Part shown: positions 1 through 6,886 of the stretch, one piece after another
Layout of the letters: every line of letters starts with the position of its first letter
How positions within the stretch are numbered: position 1 is the stretch's first letter
Assembly (NCBI RefSeq): GCF_047718555.1
Contig: NZ_JBDNRK010000082.1
Span: 1-14,347 of the forward strand
Length of the DNA: 14,347 nt
Direction: 5' to 3'
DNA from: Clostridium_I sp047718555
Lineage (GTDB): Bacteria > Bacillota > Clostridia > Clostridiales > Clostridiaceae
The notes under the pieces: model-generated
Seen by the model: the letters and a program-made list of their open reading frames with translations, nothing else
The model's database searches: none
Told to the model about the DNA's origin: nothing
Made by a program: the position numbers and the translations under genes

Positions 1-3
1 ATC

Positions 4-54
4 TCCCACTTTGATAGAAGATGGGAGTATTACGGATGGTAGTCATCGGATAAA
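4..54 (+). repeat. 3'-terminal part of a repeated structured element, left copy
   Basis: These 51 bases match the reverse complement of 6399-6449 with one difference (G at 17). Similarity stops abruptly after the shared GGATAAA, so this is a real element end. The rest of this copy lies left of the window. Two hairpins are visible: CTCCCA...TGGGAG (about 3-27) and GATG-GTAGT-CATC (36-48). A terminator hairpin follows about 35 bases later. The copy points rightward, towards the glycan operon. It may be the end of a mobile element or of a transcribed structured RNA; the sequence alone does not decide. Confidence 0.75.
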
Positions 55-88
55 TATAGGTACAAGTTAATTTAGTAAATGTAATAAT

Positions 89-124
89 AAAAACACTATG
101 AGAATGAATTTCATAGTGTTTTTT
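89..124 (+). terminator. Intrinsic terminator downstream of the left element copy
   Basis: A 13-bp A:T-capped stem (89-101 with 111-123, core ACACTATGA/TCATAGTGT) surrounds a 9-base loop and runs into a T tract. No gene ends nearby in the window. It therefore terminates either a gene left of the window or a transcript that includes the repeated element ending at 54. The A-rich left flank would also let it work on the minus strand. Confidence 0.8.
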
Positions 125-374
125 ATAATTACTAAGGTTTAGTATAAATAATATGTATAAAACATATTATTATAAGGAATTCTTTAATATTTTGTTTATT
201 ATATTGAAACTAAACTGTCACAAATTAATGTTAATCTATAAATGAAACAAGTTATAAATATCTTTTTTATGTAATTTTTGTAACAATTTTTAAATGAAGT
301 TAGAACTTTAGTCATTTTTACTGTGTGTTGGAAGTTTACTGAAGTGAAAATGATTTTTTAAATAAGCTTGATAA
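125..374. other. AT-rich intergenic stretch with one perfect inverted repeat
   Basis: No coding frame with a ribosome site is visible here. The only structure seen is a perfect 10-bp inverted repeat, AATAATATGT (147-156) with ACATATTATT (162-171) around a 5-base loop. It is pure A/T except for one G:C pair and has no T tail, so I do not call it a terminator. It may be a protein site or have no function. Confidence 0.4.
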
Positions 375-404
375 TTGTTATTAATCATTGTACTTAAGTA
401 TAAT
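375..404 (+). promoter_or_regulatory. Predicted promoter of the glycan operon
   Basis: TTGTTA (375-380) and a consensus TATAAT (399-404) are separated by 18 bases. Transcription would start near 411, leaving about 30 bases of leader before the AGAAGGAG ribosome site (425-432) of the first gene. The -10 box lies inside a long palindrome, which suggests repression by a bound protein. Confidence 0.6.
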
Positions 405-413
405 GATTAATAA
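378..413. promoter_or_regulatory. 36-bp near-perfect palindrome, candidate operator
   Basis: The 36 bases read the same on both strands except for one symmetric pair of positions (G390 against T401). The outer arms are TTATTAATCATT and AATGATTAATAA, around a TACTTAAGTA core. It covers the -10 box and the spacer of the operon promoter. It is not followed by a T run, so termination is unlikely. Size and symmetry fit a site for a dimer or a pair of dimers, and occupancy would block RNA polymerase. No regulator gene is adjacent in the window. Confidence 0.6.
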
Positions 414-440
414 TATTTTATTCTAGAAGGAGCATGCTTT

Positions 441-1904
441 GTGGAAAATATGGAAAAAGGAAAATATAAATTTAAGTACCTTATAATTTTAATCTATTTA
501 GCAGCATTTTTATTTTTTGGATTTAAAATGTTATTTTATGTAGAACACGTTGGAAGATTTCCTGATGAGATTACTCATGTTTCCTATATTGCCTATCTTG
601 AAAAAACACATAAAATAATTCCTGATTTTAAAAGCATGACAATACTAGAGCAAACAAAACCTATTGATAACAATAGCATTAAGAATGCCACCTATACTTT
701 TGGCAGTGATTTTAATTACCTAGGTCATCCTCCTTTATATTATCAAATTATGCGTCTTAGTGGAGCGATAAAAATTGAAAACAATACTGTAATTATCAAT
801 TTTATAAAACTTAGATCCTTTAATATAATGCTTAGTTCTTTGGCCATTTTACTTATTTTGTATATTGGATATAGCAGAATTGGTAAAAATCCATTGCTAC
901 ATTGCCTGTATGCAGCAATAGTAGTATCTGTGCCAATGTTGGCCTATGATTCTGCAGGTATTAATAATGATACTTTAGCATTAATTGGATTATCTGTTTT
1001 TGTGTTTGGACTGCTGCGTTTCTCTGAGCAAAAGCGAAATTTTCCTACTTATCTTATAATAAGTTTAGGCGTATTTCTTTCTTTCATGTCTAAGCTTACA
1101 GCTGGCTTAGTAGTTTTTATTTCCTTATGTATATACATTATTTTAATTATAATAAAAGAAAAAAATGCAGGATTTTTAATTTCCAGAAAATTATTAGCTA
1201 CTTTTCCTATATATGCTGTAACAGCTGCATATTATATAATAGTTTATTTTCAAACAAGCAGTATTATGCCTACATACAGATTGTTAGATCCTACAGATTA
1301 TTATGCCTCAGGCTTTTACGTTGATATTGCACAGCGTACTCACATGAATTTTACTCAATATATACTATATTTCAGTAAAAATTTTTTGAGAACCTGGACG
1401 GGAATTGCATCACATGTTTCTTTAATAAAGATTGATAGTCTTTTTTCTGTAAATAATATTGCATTGCTTGTACTTTTAATTCTTCCAGTGATACTAATAT
1501 TTCAAATAAAAAAGGCTACGAAAAAATCTTCAATTGCTTTAGTGGCAATTTCAGTATATCTAGGATTAGTGATTTCAGCTATAACACAGTGCTTACGTGC
1601 CTATAATGAATATGTAAATGTTTCAGGGTATATGGGTGGATATCAATCCCGTTACTATTTATGTGGTATATCGGCAATTGGCTTGGGCATTGTAATGGTT
1701 GTGAAGAATCTTTTAGAAGATGAAGATAATATATCTATAATGAACATAGAATTTGAAAGTAGATTAACTTTGCAGTGCTACCAATCAAAAACTGGTTTTA
1801 AATATAAAAAAGCAATACTATATTCTATATGTCTATTTTTTATTCTATTACTTTTTTACGAAGATCTTATATATTTTTTAATTAACTTTAAAGATTATCT
1901 ATAG
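441..1904 (+). CDS. GT-C type membrane glycosyltransferase
   Basis: This 487-residue protein has about ten hydrophobic helices and fits the GT-C superfamily (PMT/ArnT/DUF2142-like), which moves a sugar from a polyprenyl-phosphate carrier to an acceptor outside the membrane. After helix 1 there is a loop with PDEITH (residues 41-46), whose Asp42/Glu43 sit where GT-C enzymes keep their catalytic acidic pair, then GHPPLYY (95-101), also typical of these families. The start is GTG, chosen because AGAAGGAG (425-432) ends 8 bases upstream. It is the first gene of a four-gene operon. The next gene is a family 2 glycosyltransferase able to make the lipid-linked donor, which supports the role. The acceptor and sugar are unknown. 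A long stem-loop covers its stop codon. Confidence 0.75.
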   Translation: MENMEKGKYKFKYLIILIYLAAFLFFGFKMLFYVEHVGRFPDEITHVSYIAYLEKTHKIIPDFKSMTILEQTKPIDNNSIKNATYTFGSDFNYLGHPPLYYQIMRLSGAIKIENNTVIINFIKLRSFNIMLSSLAILLILYIGYSRIGKNPLLHCLYAAIVVSVPMLAYDSAGINNDTLALIGLSVFVFGLLRFSEQKRNFPTYLIISLGVFLSFMSKLTAGLVVFISLCIYIILIIIKEKNAGFLISRKLLATFPIYAVTAAYYIIVYFQTSSIMPTYRLLDPTDYYASGFYVDIAQRTHMNFTQYILYFSKNFLRTWTGIASHVSLIKIDSLFSVNNIALLVLLILPVILIFQIKKATKKSSIALVAISVYLGLVISAITQCLRAYNEYVNVSGYMGGYQSRYYLCGISAIGLGIVMVVKNLLEDEDNISIMNIEFESRLTLQCYQSKTGFKYKKAILYSICLFFILLLFYEDLIYFLINFKDYL

Positions 1905-1930
1905 ATATTATTTTATAGGTAATCTTTAAG
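1887..1930 (+). other. Intercistronic stem-loop over a stop codon
   Basis: TTAAAGATTATCTATA (1888-1903) pairs with TATAGGTAATCTTTAA (1914-1929) over 16 bp with one G:U pair, plus a further T:G at the base, around a 10-base loop. It contains the last codons and TAG stop of the GT-C gene. There is no T tract after it, so it is not a normal terminator. It could stabilise or delimit mRNA segments, or influence initiation of the next gene 28 bases on. Confidence 0.6.
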
Positions 1931-1957
1931 CTTAATGGAATGGGGGCAATTAATTTT

Positions 1958-2941
1958 ATGAAACTCATAATTCAGATACCTTGTTATAATGAAGAGAATA
2001 CCTTACCACAGACTTTTAAAGATTTACCTGACTATATTGAAGGTATAGATGAAATAGAGTATCTTATAATAAATGATGGGAGTACAGATAATACTGTAGA
2101 TGTAGCTAAATCCCTTGGTATACATCATGTAGTTTGTTTTAAACAAAATAAAGGACTTGCAGCAGGATTTATGGCTGGTATTGATGCTTGTCTACGTCTA
2201 GGAGCAGATATTATTGTCAATACTGATGCTGATAATCAGTATTCTGGCAATGATATTAAGAATATTGTAAGGCCAATCATAGATGGAAAGTATGATATTG
2301 TTATTGGCAGCCGTCCTATAGATGAAACAGAACATTTTTCAAAGAATAAAAAATTATTTCAGCATTTGGGAAGTTGGGTAGTACGAAAAGCTTCAAATAC
2401 GGATATACCTGATGCACCTAGTGGTTTTAGGGCATATTCACGTAAGGCCGCAATGAAATTAAATGTGGTAAATGAATATACTTATACACTTGAGACAATA
2501 ATACAAGCTGGTCAGGATAAAATAGCCATAACTTCTGTTCCTATAAAAACGAATCCTGAAGTTAGAAAATCACGTCTTTTTAAAGGTATCGGCAGTTATA
2601 TAAAGCGTTCATCTATGACTATTATACGTGCATATATGATGTATAAACCTCTCAAATTTTTCTGCATTATTGGACTACTAATATTTATTGTAGGACTTAT
2701 AATAGGAGCGAGATTTTTAACATTCTATTTACAAGGTAATGGCAGGGGACACGTACAATCTATTTTATTAGCAGTGCTTTTATTAATACTTGGGTTTCAA
2801 ACGGGGATTACTGGTCTTCAGGCCGACTTAATTGCTTCTAATCGTAAATTATTAGAAGATATTCAATATCGTGTACGTAAATTTGATTATGATTCAGAGG
2901 TAAAAGATTCAAAGGTAGAGGGAAAAAATGAAACACACTAA
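1958..2941 (+). CDS. Family 2 glycosyltransferase, DPM1-like, with two-helix membrane tail
   Basis: The N-terminal domain is a GT-A fold of the dolichyl-phosphate-mannose-synthase-like group: IPCYNEE at the start, NDGSTDNT near residue 40, the metal-binding DAD at about 90-92, GSRP near 118 and PSGFRAYSR near 154. Two hydrophobic helices follow (about 233-253 and 267-290), then a short charged tail. Such enzymes load a sugar from a nucleotide donor onto a polyprenyl phosphate at the inner membrane face, which is what the upstream GT-C enzyme would need. I prefer the ATG at 1958 because MKLIIQIPCYNEE is the family's usual beginning and a G-rich site lies at 1942-1946. An ATG at 1940 would add six residues, and neither start has a strong ribosome site. 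Translation may be affected by the stem-loop just upstream. Confidence 0.8.
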   Translation: MKLIIQIPCYNEENTLPQTFKDLPDYIEGIDEIEYLIINDGSTDNTVDVAKSLGIHHVVCFKQNKGLAAGFMAGIDACLRLGADIIVNTDADNQYSGNDIKNIVRPIIDGKYDIVIGSRPIDETEHFSKNKKLFQHLGSWVVRKASNTDIPDAPSGFRAYSRKAAMKLNVVNEYTYTLETIIQAGQDKIAITSVPIKTNPEVRKSRLFKGIGSYIKRSSMTIIRAYMMYKPLKFFCIIGLLIFIVGLIIGARFLTFYLQGNGRGHVQSILLAVLLLILGFQTGITGLQADLIASNRKLLEDIQYRVRKFDYDSEVKDSKVEGKNETH

Positions 2942-3956
2942 CTTCAAAAGAGATTATATTGACAATATGGTTCATAACAAAAAGATACTATTTATAACTA
3001 CAAAAAATATTGATTATATACGTAACTCTCAAGAAATAGACTTATTGAAAAAATCGGCGGCAGAAGTTAGGGTAATAGGATATAGAGATAAAGGGTATAT
3101 TTCTAGACTTATTAAGATATATGCTCAGTTGCTCACTATATCACTAAAAGGCTATGAAGTGATATTTGTAGGATTTGCTCCTCAGCTGATTTTACCTTTC
3201 TTTGGTTTTAGATTTAAAAAGAAAATTGTTATAGAAGATTTTTTTATTTCTATGTATGATACAATGATAAATGATAGAAAAAAATTTAAACCAAATAGTA
3301 TATTGGCTAAAATACTTTTATATTTAGATAAAATCACACTGAAGAAGGCTCATAAAATTGTTGTTGATACTTGTGCCCATGGTGATTATTTTGTAAAAGA
3401 ACTTGAAGCTGATAAAAGCAAAATAAATATCATATATCTTACAGCTGATTCATCCATTTATTATCCCAGAGTAACTCAGAAGCCAAAGGAATTAAGTAAT
3501 AAGTTTCTAGTATTGTATTTTGGCAGTATTTTACCATTGCAAGGCATAAATACTATTTTAGAATGTGCTGAAGAAATGAAAAATATATCATCTATAGTTT
3601 TTGAAATAATAGGGCCTGTAAGTAAAGAGGATATGGAAAAATACAAGTTATGTGAAAATTTAATCTTTATACCCTGGCTTTCTCAAGAGGATTTAGCAGA
3701 AAAAATTGCAGAAGCAGATTTATGTCTGGCTGGACATTTTAACAGTACTATAGACAAGGCAGCCAGAACAATCCCAGGTAAAGCTTATATTTATAACTCC
3801 ATGAAAAAGCCAATGATATTAGGAGATAATTCTGCTAATCGTGAGCTATTTAAAGAAGATAATATCAATAACTATTATGTTGAAATGGGTAATTCTGATA
3901 AATTAAAAGAAAAAATACTTTATGTGATGGAAAAGAAAAATTTTAAGAAAGACTAA
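2928..3956 (+). CDS. GT-B fold glycosyltransferase (family 4-like)
   Basis: This 342-residue protein overlaps the end of the previous gene by 14 bases, so the two are translationally coupled; GTAGAGGG (2915-2922) lies 5 bases before the ATG. The C-terminal half has the features of GT4-type enzymes: a YFGSILPLQGI segment starting the second Rossmann domain (197-207), GP after a beta strand (229-230), and a nucleotide-sugar-binding region with GKAYIY (284-289) ending in a conserved Glu (306). No membrane helix is obvious, so it is probably cytoplasmic or peripheral. It likely adds a sugar from a nucleotide donor to a lipid-linked or wall precursor. Donor and acceptor cannot be read from sequence. 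Confidence 0.75.
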   Translation: MKHTNFKRDYIDNMVHNKKILFITTKNIDYIRNSQEIDLLKKSAAEVRVIGYRDKGYISRLIKIYAQLLTISLKGYEVIFVGFAPQLILPFFGFRFKKKIVIEDFFISMYDTMINDRKKFKPNSILAKILLYLDKITLKKAHKIVVDTCAHGDYFVKELEADKSKINIIYLTADSSIYYPRVTQKPKELSNKFLVLYFGSILPLQGINTILECAEEMKNISSIVFEIIGPVSKEDMEKYKLCENLIFIPWLSQEDLAEKIAEADLCLAGHFNSTIDKAARTIPGKAYIYNSMKKPMILGDNSANRELFKEDNINNYYVEMGNSDKLKEKILYVMEKKNFKKD

Positions 3957-4009
3957 AATATATATAGATAGTTAATAAGATATGTGAAAATAAATAGGAA
4001 GTGAAAGAT

Positions 4010-4057
4010 ATGAGTATACTGACTAGTTATTTAGTGGAGGAGTCTAAAACTAATTAG
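4010..4057 (+). CDS. Possible 15-codon mini-ORF in the operon gap
   Basis: An ATG at 4010, with AGGAAGTGA (about 3996-4004) six bases upstream, opens a 15-residue frame ending in TAG. A second strong purine site, GGAGGAG (4036-4042), lies inside it. A four-codon frame (4064-4078) then overlaps the next real start as ATGA. This may be a leader peptide that feeds ribosomes to the weakly initiated downstream gene, or a remnant of a lost start. There is no protein-level evidence. Confidence 0.2.
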   Translation: MSILTSYLVEESKTN

Positions 4058-4074
4058 AAAGAAATGAGTTTTAT

Positions 4075-5013
4075 ATGAAAAATAAGATTATTAAATATAT
4101 AGGATACATAATTACAATAATAGCATTTATTTTTATAGGAAAATCTTTTCTTTCTATGAATTTGGATGTAAAATACATAAAAAATCCATTTTTAGCTGTA
4201 ATATTTGTGATATTAATGTCTATGGGCTATGCCGTAACAGTTTATATATCTTCCTATGCCTGGAAAAGTATATTAGAGTTTATTAACAAAGATTCTATAC
4301 CATTTAAAGACATTACAGGTATTTACGTAAAAGCTAATATTGCCAAATATTTGCCTGGAAATGTAATGCATTTTGCAGGTAGAAATTTATTAGCAGCTAG
4401 GCTTGGATTTAAGCAGCTGGATATTACATTTTGTACTATACTTGAAATAATTATGCTGATTTTTACTTCAGTTATTATATCACTTATATTTGCAATGAAA
4501 ATTTTTAAGAATTCACTGGAATATGCCTTACTTAAAGTAAATCATAATGTTATTTGGGTGGTTTTAATAGCTTTAGTCATATTGACATTATTAGTAATTT
4601 GGATTGTATGTAAAAAGAAACAGCTTTTAAAAAACTATAGACATATATTTACAAAAAAAATTCTTATACTTTTGTGCAAATTATTCTTTATTTATAGTAT
4701 AACACTAATAATTCCTGGAATATTTTTGATGGTATCTTTAAAATTTGTTCTTCATTGTAATGTTTCATTGAATATGATTATGATAATAATATCTTCATAT
4801 ACGATTTCTTGGGTGCTTGGTTATATAGCACCTGGAGCTCCTGGAGGAATAGGCATAAGAGAAACGATCTTACTTATTATATTAACGCCATTTTATACAA
4901 ATGGTGTAGTACTTCTAGCAACTATTTTACTTAGAGTTATATCAGTTTTAGGAGATTTAATAGCATTTTTTTTAGAACCTGTAGTATCAAGAAAAACTCT
5001 TAATATTAACTAA
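4075..5013 (+). CDS. PF03706-family membrane protein (LPG-synthase TM region / UPF0104)
   Basis: The 312-residue protein has about eight hydrophobic helices spread over its whole length and no soluble domain. Two segments mark the family: KYLPGNVMHFAGR (91-103) and PGAPGGIGIRE (253-263), the latter being the PGGxGxRE signature of the flippase-like transmembrane domain of lysyl-phosphatidylglycerol synthase. The aminoacyl-transferase domain of MprF is absent, so this is the stand-alone form often found beside glycosyltransferases. A role in moving or handling a glycolipid is an inference from context. An in-frame stop at 4051-4053 fixes the start downstream of it, and the ribosome site (GAAATGAG) is weak. 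It is the last gene of the operon and ends one base before the terminator stem. Confidence 0.8.
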   Translation: MKNKIIKYIGYIITIIAFIFIGKSFLSMNLDVKYIKNPFLAVIFVILMSMGYAVTVYISSYAWKSILEFINKDSIPFKDITGIYVKANIAKYLPGNVMHFAGRNLLAARLGFKQLDITFCTILEIIMLIFTSVIISLIFAMKIFKNSLEYALLKVNHNVIWVVLIALVILTLLVIWIVCKKKQLLKNYRHIFTKKILILLCKLFFIYSITLIIPGIFLMVSLKFVLHCNVSLNMIMIIISSYTISWVLGYIAPGAPGGIGIRETILLIILTPFYTNGVVLLATILLRVISVLGDLIAFFLEPVVSRKTLNIN

Positions 5014-5057
5014 GAAGACACTATGAAATTGCCACAATTCATAGTGTCTTCTATTTT
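5014..5057 (+). terminator. Strong terminator between convergent genes
   Basis: A perfect 14-bp stem (5014-5027 with 5038-5051, GAAGACACTATGAA as left arm) with a 10-base loop is followed by CTATTTTTCTG. It ends the rightward operon and may also serve the opposing dehydrogenase gene, although the minus-strand tail is less T-rich. Its core ACACTATGA is the same as in the terminator at 89-124. Confidence 0.9.
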
Positions 5058-5063
5058 TCTGTA

Positions 5064-6371
5064 CTATTTTCTGCCTACACCTTCATAAATAAAGCCTAAT
5101 TCTTTTACTTTTTTTGGTGACAGCATATTTCTTGTATCTATAATTATTTTTTGTTTTACTAATTTTGCGATATTATTTAAATCTAGACTTCTGTACTCGT
5201 TCCATTCTGTAACCAGTATTAAAGCATCTGTATCTTTAACTGCTTCTAGACTATCTTTACAGTATATGATTTTATCACCAAATAATTTTTTTGCATTATT
5301 TAATGCTTTTGGATCATGTGCTTTTATTTTGCAATTATTTTTTATTAATTCATTTATTATGCTAATGGCTGGTGACTCTCTCATGTCATCTGTTTCAGAT
5401 TTAAAAGCTAAACCTAATACGGCAATACACTTATCCTTTAAATCTCCCAATACATTTTCAAGTTTTTTAACCATCCTGATTTTCTGTAATTCATTAGAAT
5501 TTATAACCTCTTTAACCAGGCTCATATTAACACCATATTTAGCTCCAATTTGTACCAAGGCTTTTGTATCCTTTGGGAAACAACTTCCACCATATCCGGG
5601 ACCTGCATGCAAGAATTTAGAATTTATTCTGCCGTCCATGCCTAAAGCTTTTGCTACTTCATTTACATCTGCTCCAATAGTTTCTGATAGATTTGCAATT
5701 TGATTTATAAATGTAATTTTGGTAGCTAAAAAGGCATTGTTTGCATATTTTATTAGTTCAGCAGTTTCGTAATTGCACCATACAAAAGGAGTTTCTACTA
5801 AATATAGGGATCTATAGACATCCTTAAGTATTTCTTTTGATTTTTCAGATTCATAGCCTATAATAACTCTATCTGGATGGAAAAAATCAGTTATAGCCTT
5901 ACCTTCTCTTAAAAATTCTGGATTTGAAACTACATCAAAGTTGTCCGAATTTGTTTTTTCCTTTATGTATTCTTTTATCCATTTATTTGTTCCAACTGGA
6001 ACTGTAGATTTAGTAACAATAACCTTGTAGTCATTTAAGTTTTTACAAATTTCGTTAATAACATTTTCTACTTGAGATAGATCTACGTCACCATTATCCT
6101 TTGGAGGAGTGCCAACTCCTATGAAAATTACTTCTGATTCAATTATGGATGAAGCAATATCTGAGCTGAATCTTAAGCGTTTACTTTTTAAGTTCCTTTC
6201 TAGATAGTCATGAATGCCATGTTCGTAAATTGGAGGTATACCAGCATTAAGTTTATCTACTTTTTCTTTATCAATATCAACACCTATAACCTGGTTACCA
6301 AAATCAGCAAAACCTATTGCTGCAATTAAACCCACATAACCTGTACCTACTACTGTTATTTTTTTAGACAT
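5064..6371 (-). CDS. ugd: UDP-glucose 6-dehydrogenase
   Basis: The enzyme oxidises UDP-glucose to UDP-glucuronate with two NAD+. At 435 residues it has normal family length. The N-terminal NAD domain starts with GTGYVGL (9-15), followed by GVGTPP (85-90), KSTVPVGT (121-128) and PEFLREG (151-157). Lys208 sits in ELIKYANN, and the catalytic Cys264 lies in GPGYGGSCFPKD (257-268). The UDP-binding C-terminal domain is complete. A UDP-N-acetylmannosamine or related dehydrogenase is possible, but the motif set favours the UDP-glucose type (TuaD/UdgA-like). The ribosome site GGAGTG (6379-6384) is 7 bases from the ATG. It faces the glycan operon across a terminator, and a structured repeat lies directly upstream. 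It probably supplies glucuronate for the same surface polymer. Confidence 0.92.
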   Translation of the reverse strand: MSKKITVVGTGYVGLIAAIGFADFGNQVIGVDIDKEKVDKLNAGIPPIYEHGIHDYLERNLKSKRLRFSSDIASSIIESEVIFIGVGTPPKDNGDVDLSQVENVINEICKNLNDYKVIVTKSTVPVGTNKWIKEYIKEKTNSDNFDVVSNPEFLREGKAITDFFHPDRVIIGYESEKSKEILKDVYRSLYLVETPFVWCNYETAELIKYANNAFLATKITFINQIANLSETIGADVNEVAKALGMDGRINSKFLHAGPGYGGSCFPKDTKALVQIGAKYGVNMSLVKEVINSNELQKIRMVKKLENVLGDLKDKCIAVLGLAFKSETDDMRESPAISIINELIKNNCKIKAHDPKALNNAKKLFGDKIIYCKDSLEAVKDTDALILVTEWNEYRSLDLNNIAKLVKQKIIIDTRNMLSPKKVKELGFIYEGVGRK

Positions 6372-6398
6372 ACACTAACACTCCATTTCAATTGAATT

Positions 6399-6449
6399 TT
6401 TATCCGATGACTACCATCCGTAATACTCCCATCTTATATCAAAGTGGGA
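6399..6449 (-). repeat. 3'-terminal part of the repeated element, right copy
   Basis: This is the inverted match of 4-54 with one mismatch. On the minus strand it begins with the CCCACTT/AAGATGGG hairpin and ends in GGATAAA, 15 bases before the ribosome site of the dehydrogenase gene. Together the two copies bracket the whole glycan locus head to head. Confidence 0.8.
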
Positions 6450-6645
6450 AAAGCAGAGAACCCAAATTTTAAATTTGGCGTGAATCGCTTTCTCTTTAGA
6501 GTATAACGGCTGCTACGTCCCTGGATAACGATTTACCCTAAAGGACAACGATTTCTAAGTATCGAAAATACCGATACCAAGAACTCTGTTAGTAAATTCC
6601 AGCTGGAGAAAAAACTCCACCTGAAACAAAGAACTCTGTTTATAA
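6399..6645 (-). ncRNA. Unrecognised multi-hairpin structured RNA candidate upstream of ugd
   Basis: Read on the minus strand, four hairpins follow each other: an 8-of-9-bp stem with an A/T loop (6600-6623), a 6-bp stem GTATCG/CGATAC (6559-6577), a perfect 7-bp CCAAATT/AATTTGG stem (6462-6478) and the terminal CCCACTT/AAGATGGG stem (about 6426-6448). Between them AATCG (6483-6487) can pair with CGATT (6549-6553), and CAGAG of either AACAGAGTTCTT copy can pair with CTCTG at 6454-6458, closing a larger multi-branch fold. G+C is visibly higher than in the flanks. Its 3' part recurs at 4-54. It does not match a riboswitch, T-box, 6S, RNase P or tmRNA that I know. It is either a leader or small RNA, or the RNA-encoding end of an IS200/IS605-like element. 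No transposase gene is present. Confidence 0.5.
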
Positions 6646-6673
6646 TAATTGCTCCATATATTAAATAATACAA
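6645..6673 (-). promoter_or_regulatory. Weak candidate promoter for the structured RNA and ugd
   Basis: On the minus strand, TTGTAT (6668-6673) and AATTAT (6645-6650) have 17-base spacing, and transcription would begin close to the first base of the structured region. In such AT-rich DNA a match of this quality is weak evidence. Confidence 0.25.
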
Positions 6674-6679
6674 TTTTAT

Positions 6680-6886
6680 AGCTTGATTGATTACTATTTT
6701 TGTTATTATATAACTTAAAGTTAACATTATTAAGTTACAGCCATGAGTAAAAAATATAAATAATTTATGAATTGTGGCTATGTGTATTTTTAAAATTATA
6801 TATACATGTGGCTTTGGATAAAAAGCTAATAAATATATGACAAATTTTGTTTTTATTAAAATAGTATTTGAGATTATATTTTATTT
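6680..6886. other. AT-rich gap upstream of nagB
   Basis: I see no gene here. A 13-base palindrome TAACTTAAAGTTA lies at 6711-6723, and TGTGGCT occurs twice (near 6773 and 6808). I find no TGGTCTAGACCA-like NagR/YvoA operator. Function is not evident. Confidence 0.35.

Noticed and set aside
5266..5703. 145-codon plus-strand frame inside ugd
   Set aside because: It is antisense to a fully conserved dehydrogenase frame with all catalytic motifs and has no ribosome site.
6399..6645. Riboswitch identity for the structured element (c-di-AMP or c-di-GMP type)
   Set aside because: On the plus strand GAACCCAA...TTGGCGTGAATC recalls part of the ydaO motif, but the conserved CCCGAAUCCGUCAGCUAAC-like segment is missing. 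The element also repeats pointing the other way, towards ugd, so the resemblance is not enough.
6399..6645. Group I intron / IStron core
   Set aside because: The conserved P, Q, R and S core elements of group I introns are not visible, apart from a GCAGCC that could be chance.
6533..6727. 64-codon frame on the minus strand
   Set aside because: It overlaps the structured element, has no ribosome site, and its translation resembles no known protein, including the C-terminus of TnpB. I treat it as a chance frame.
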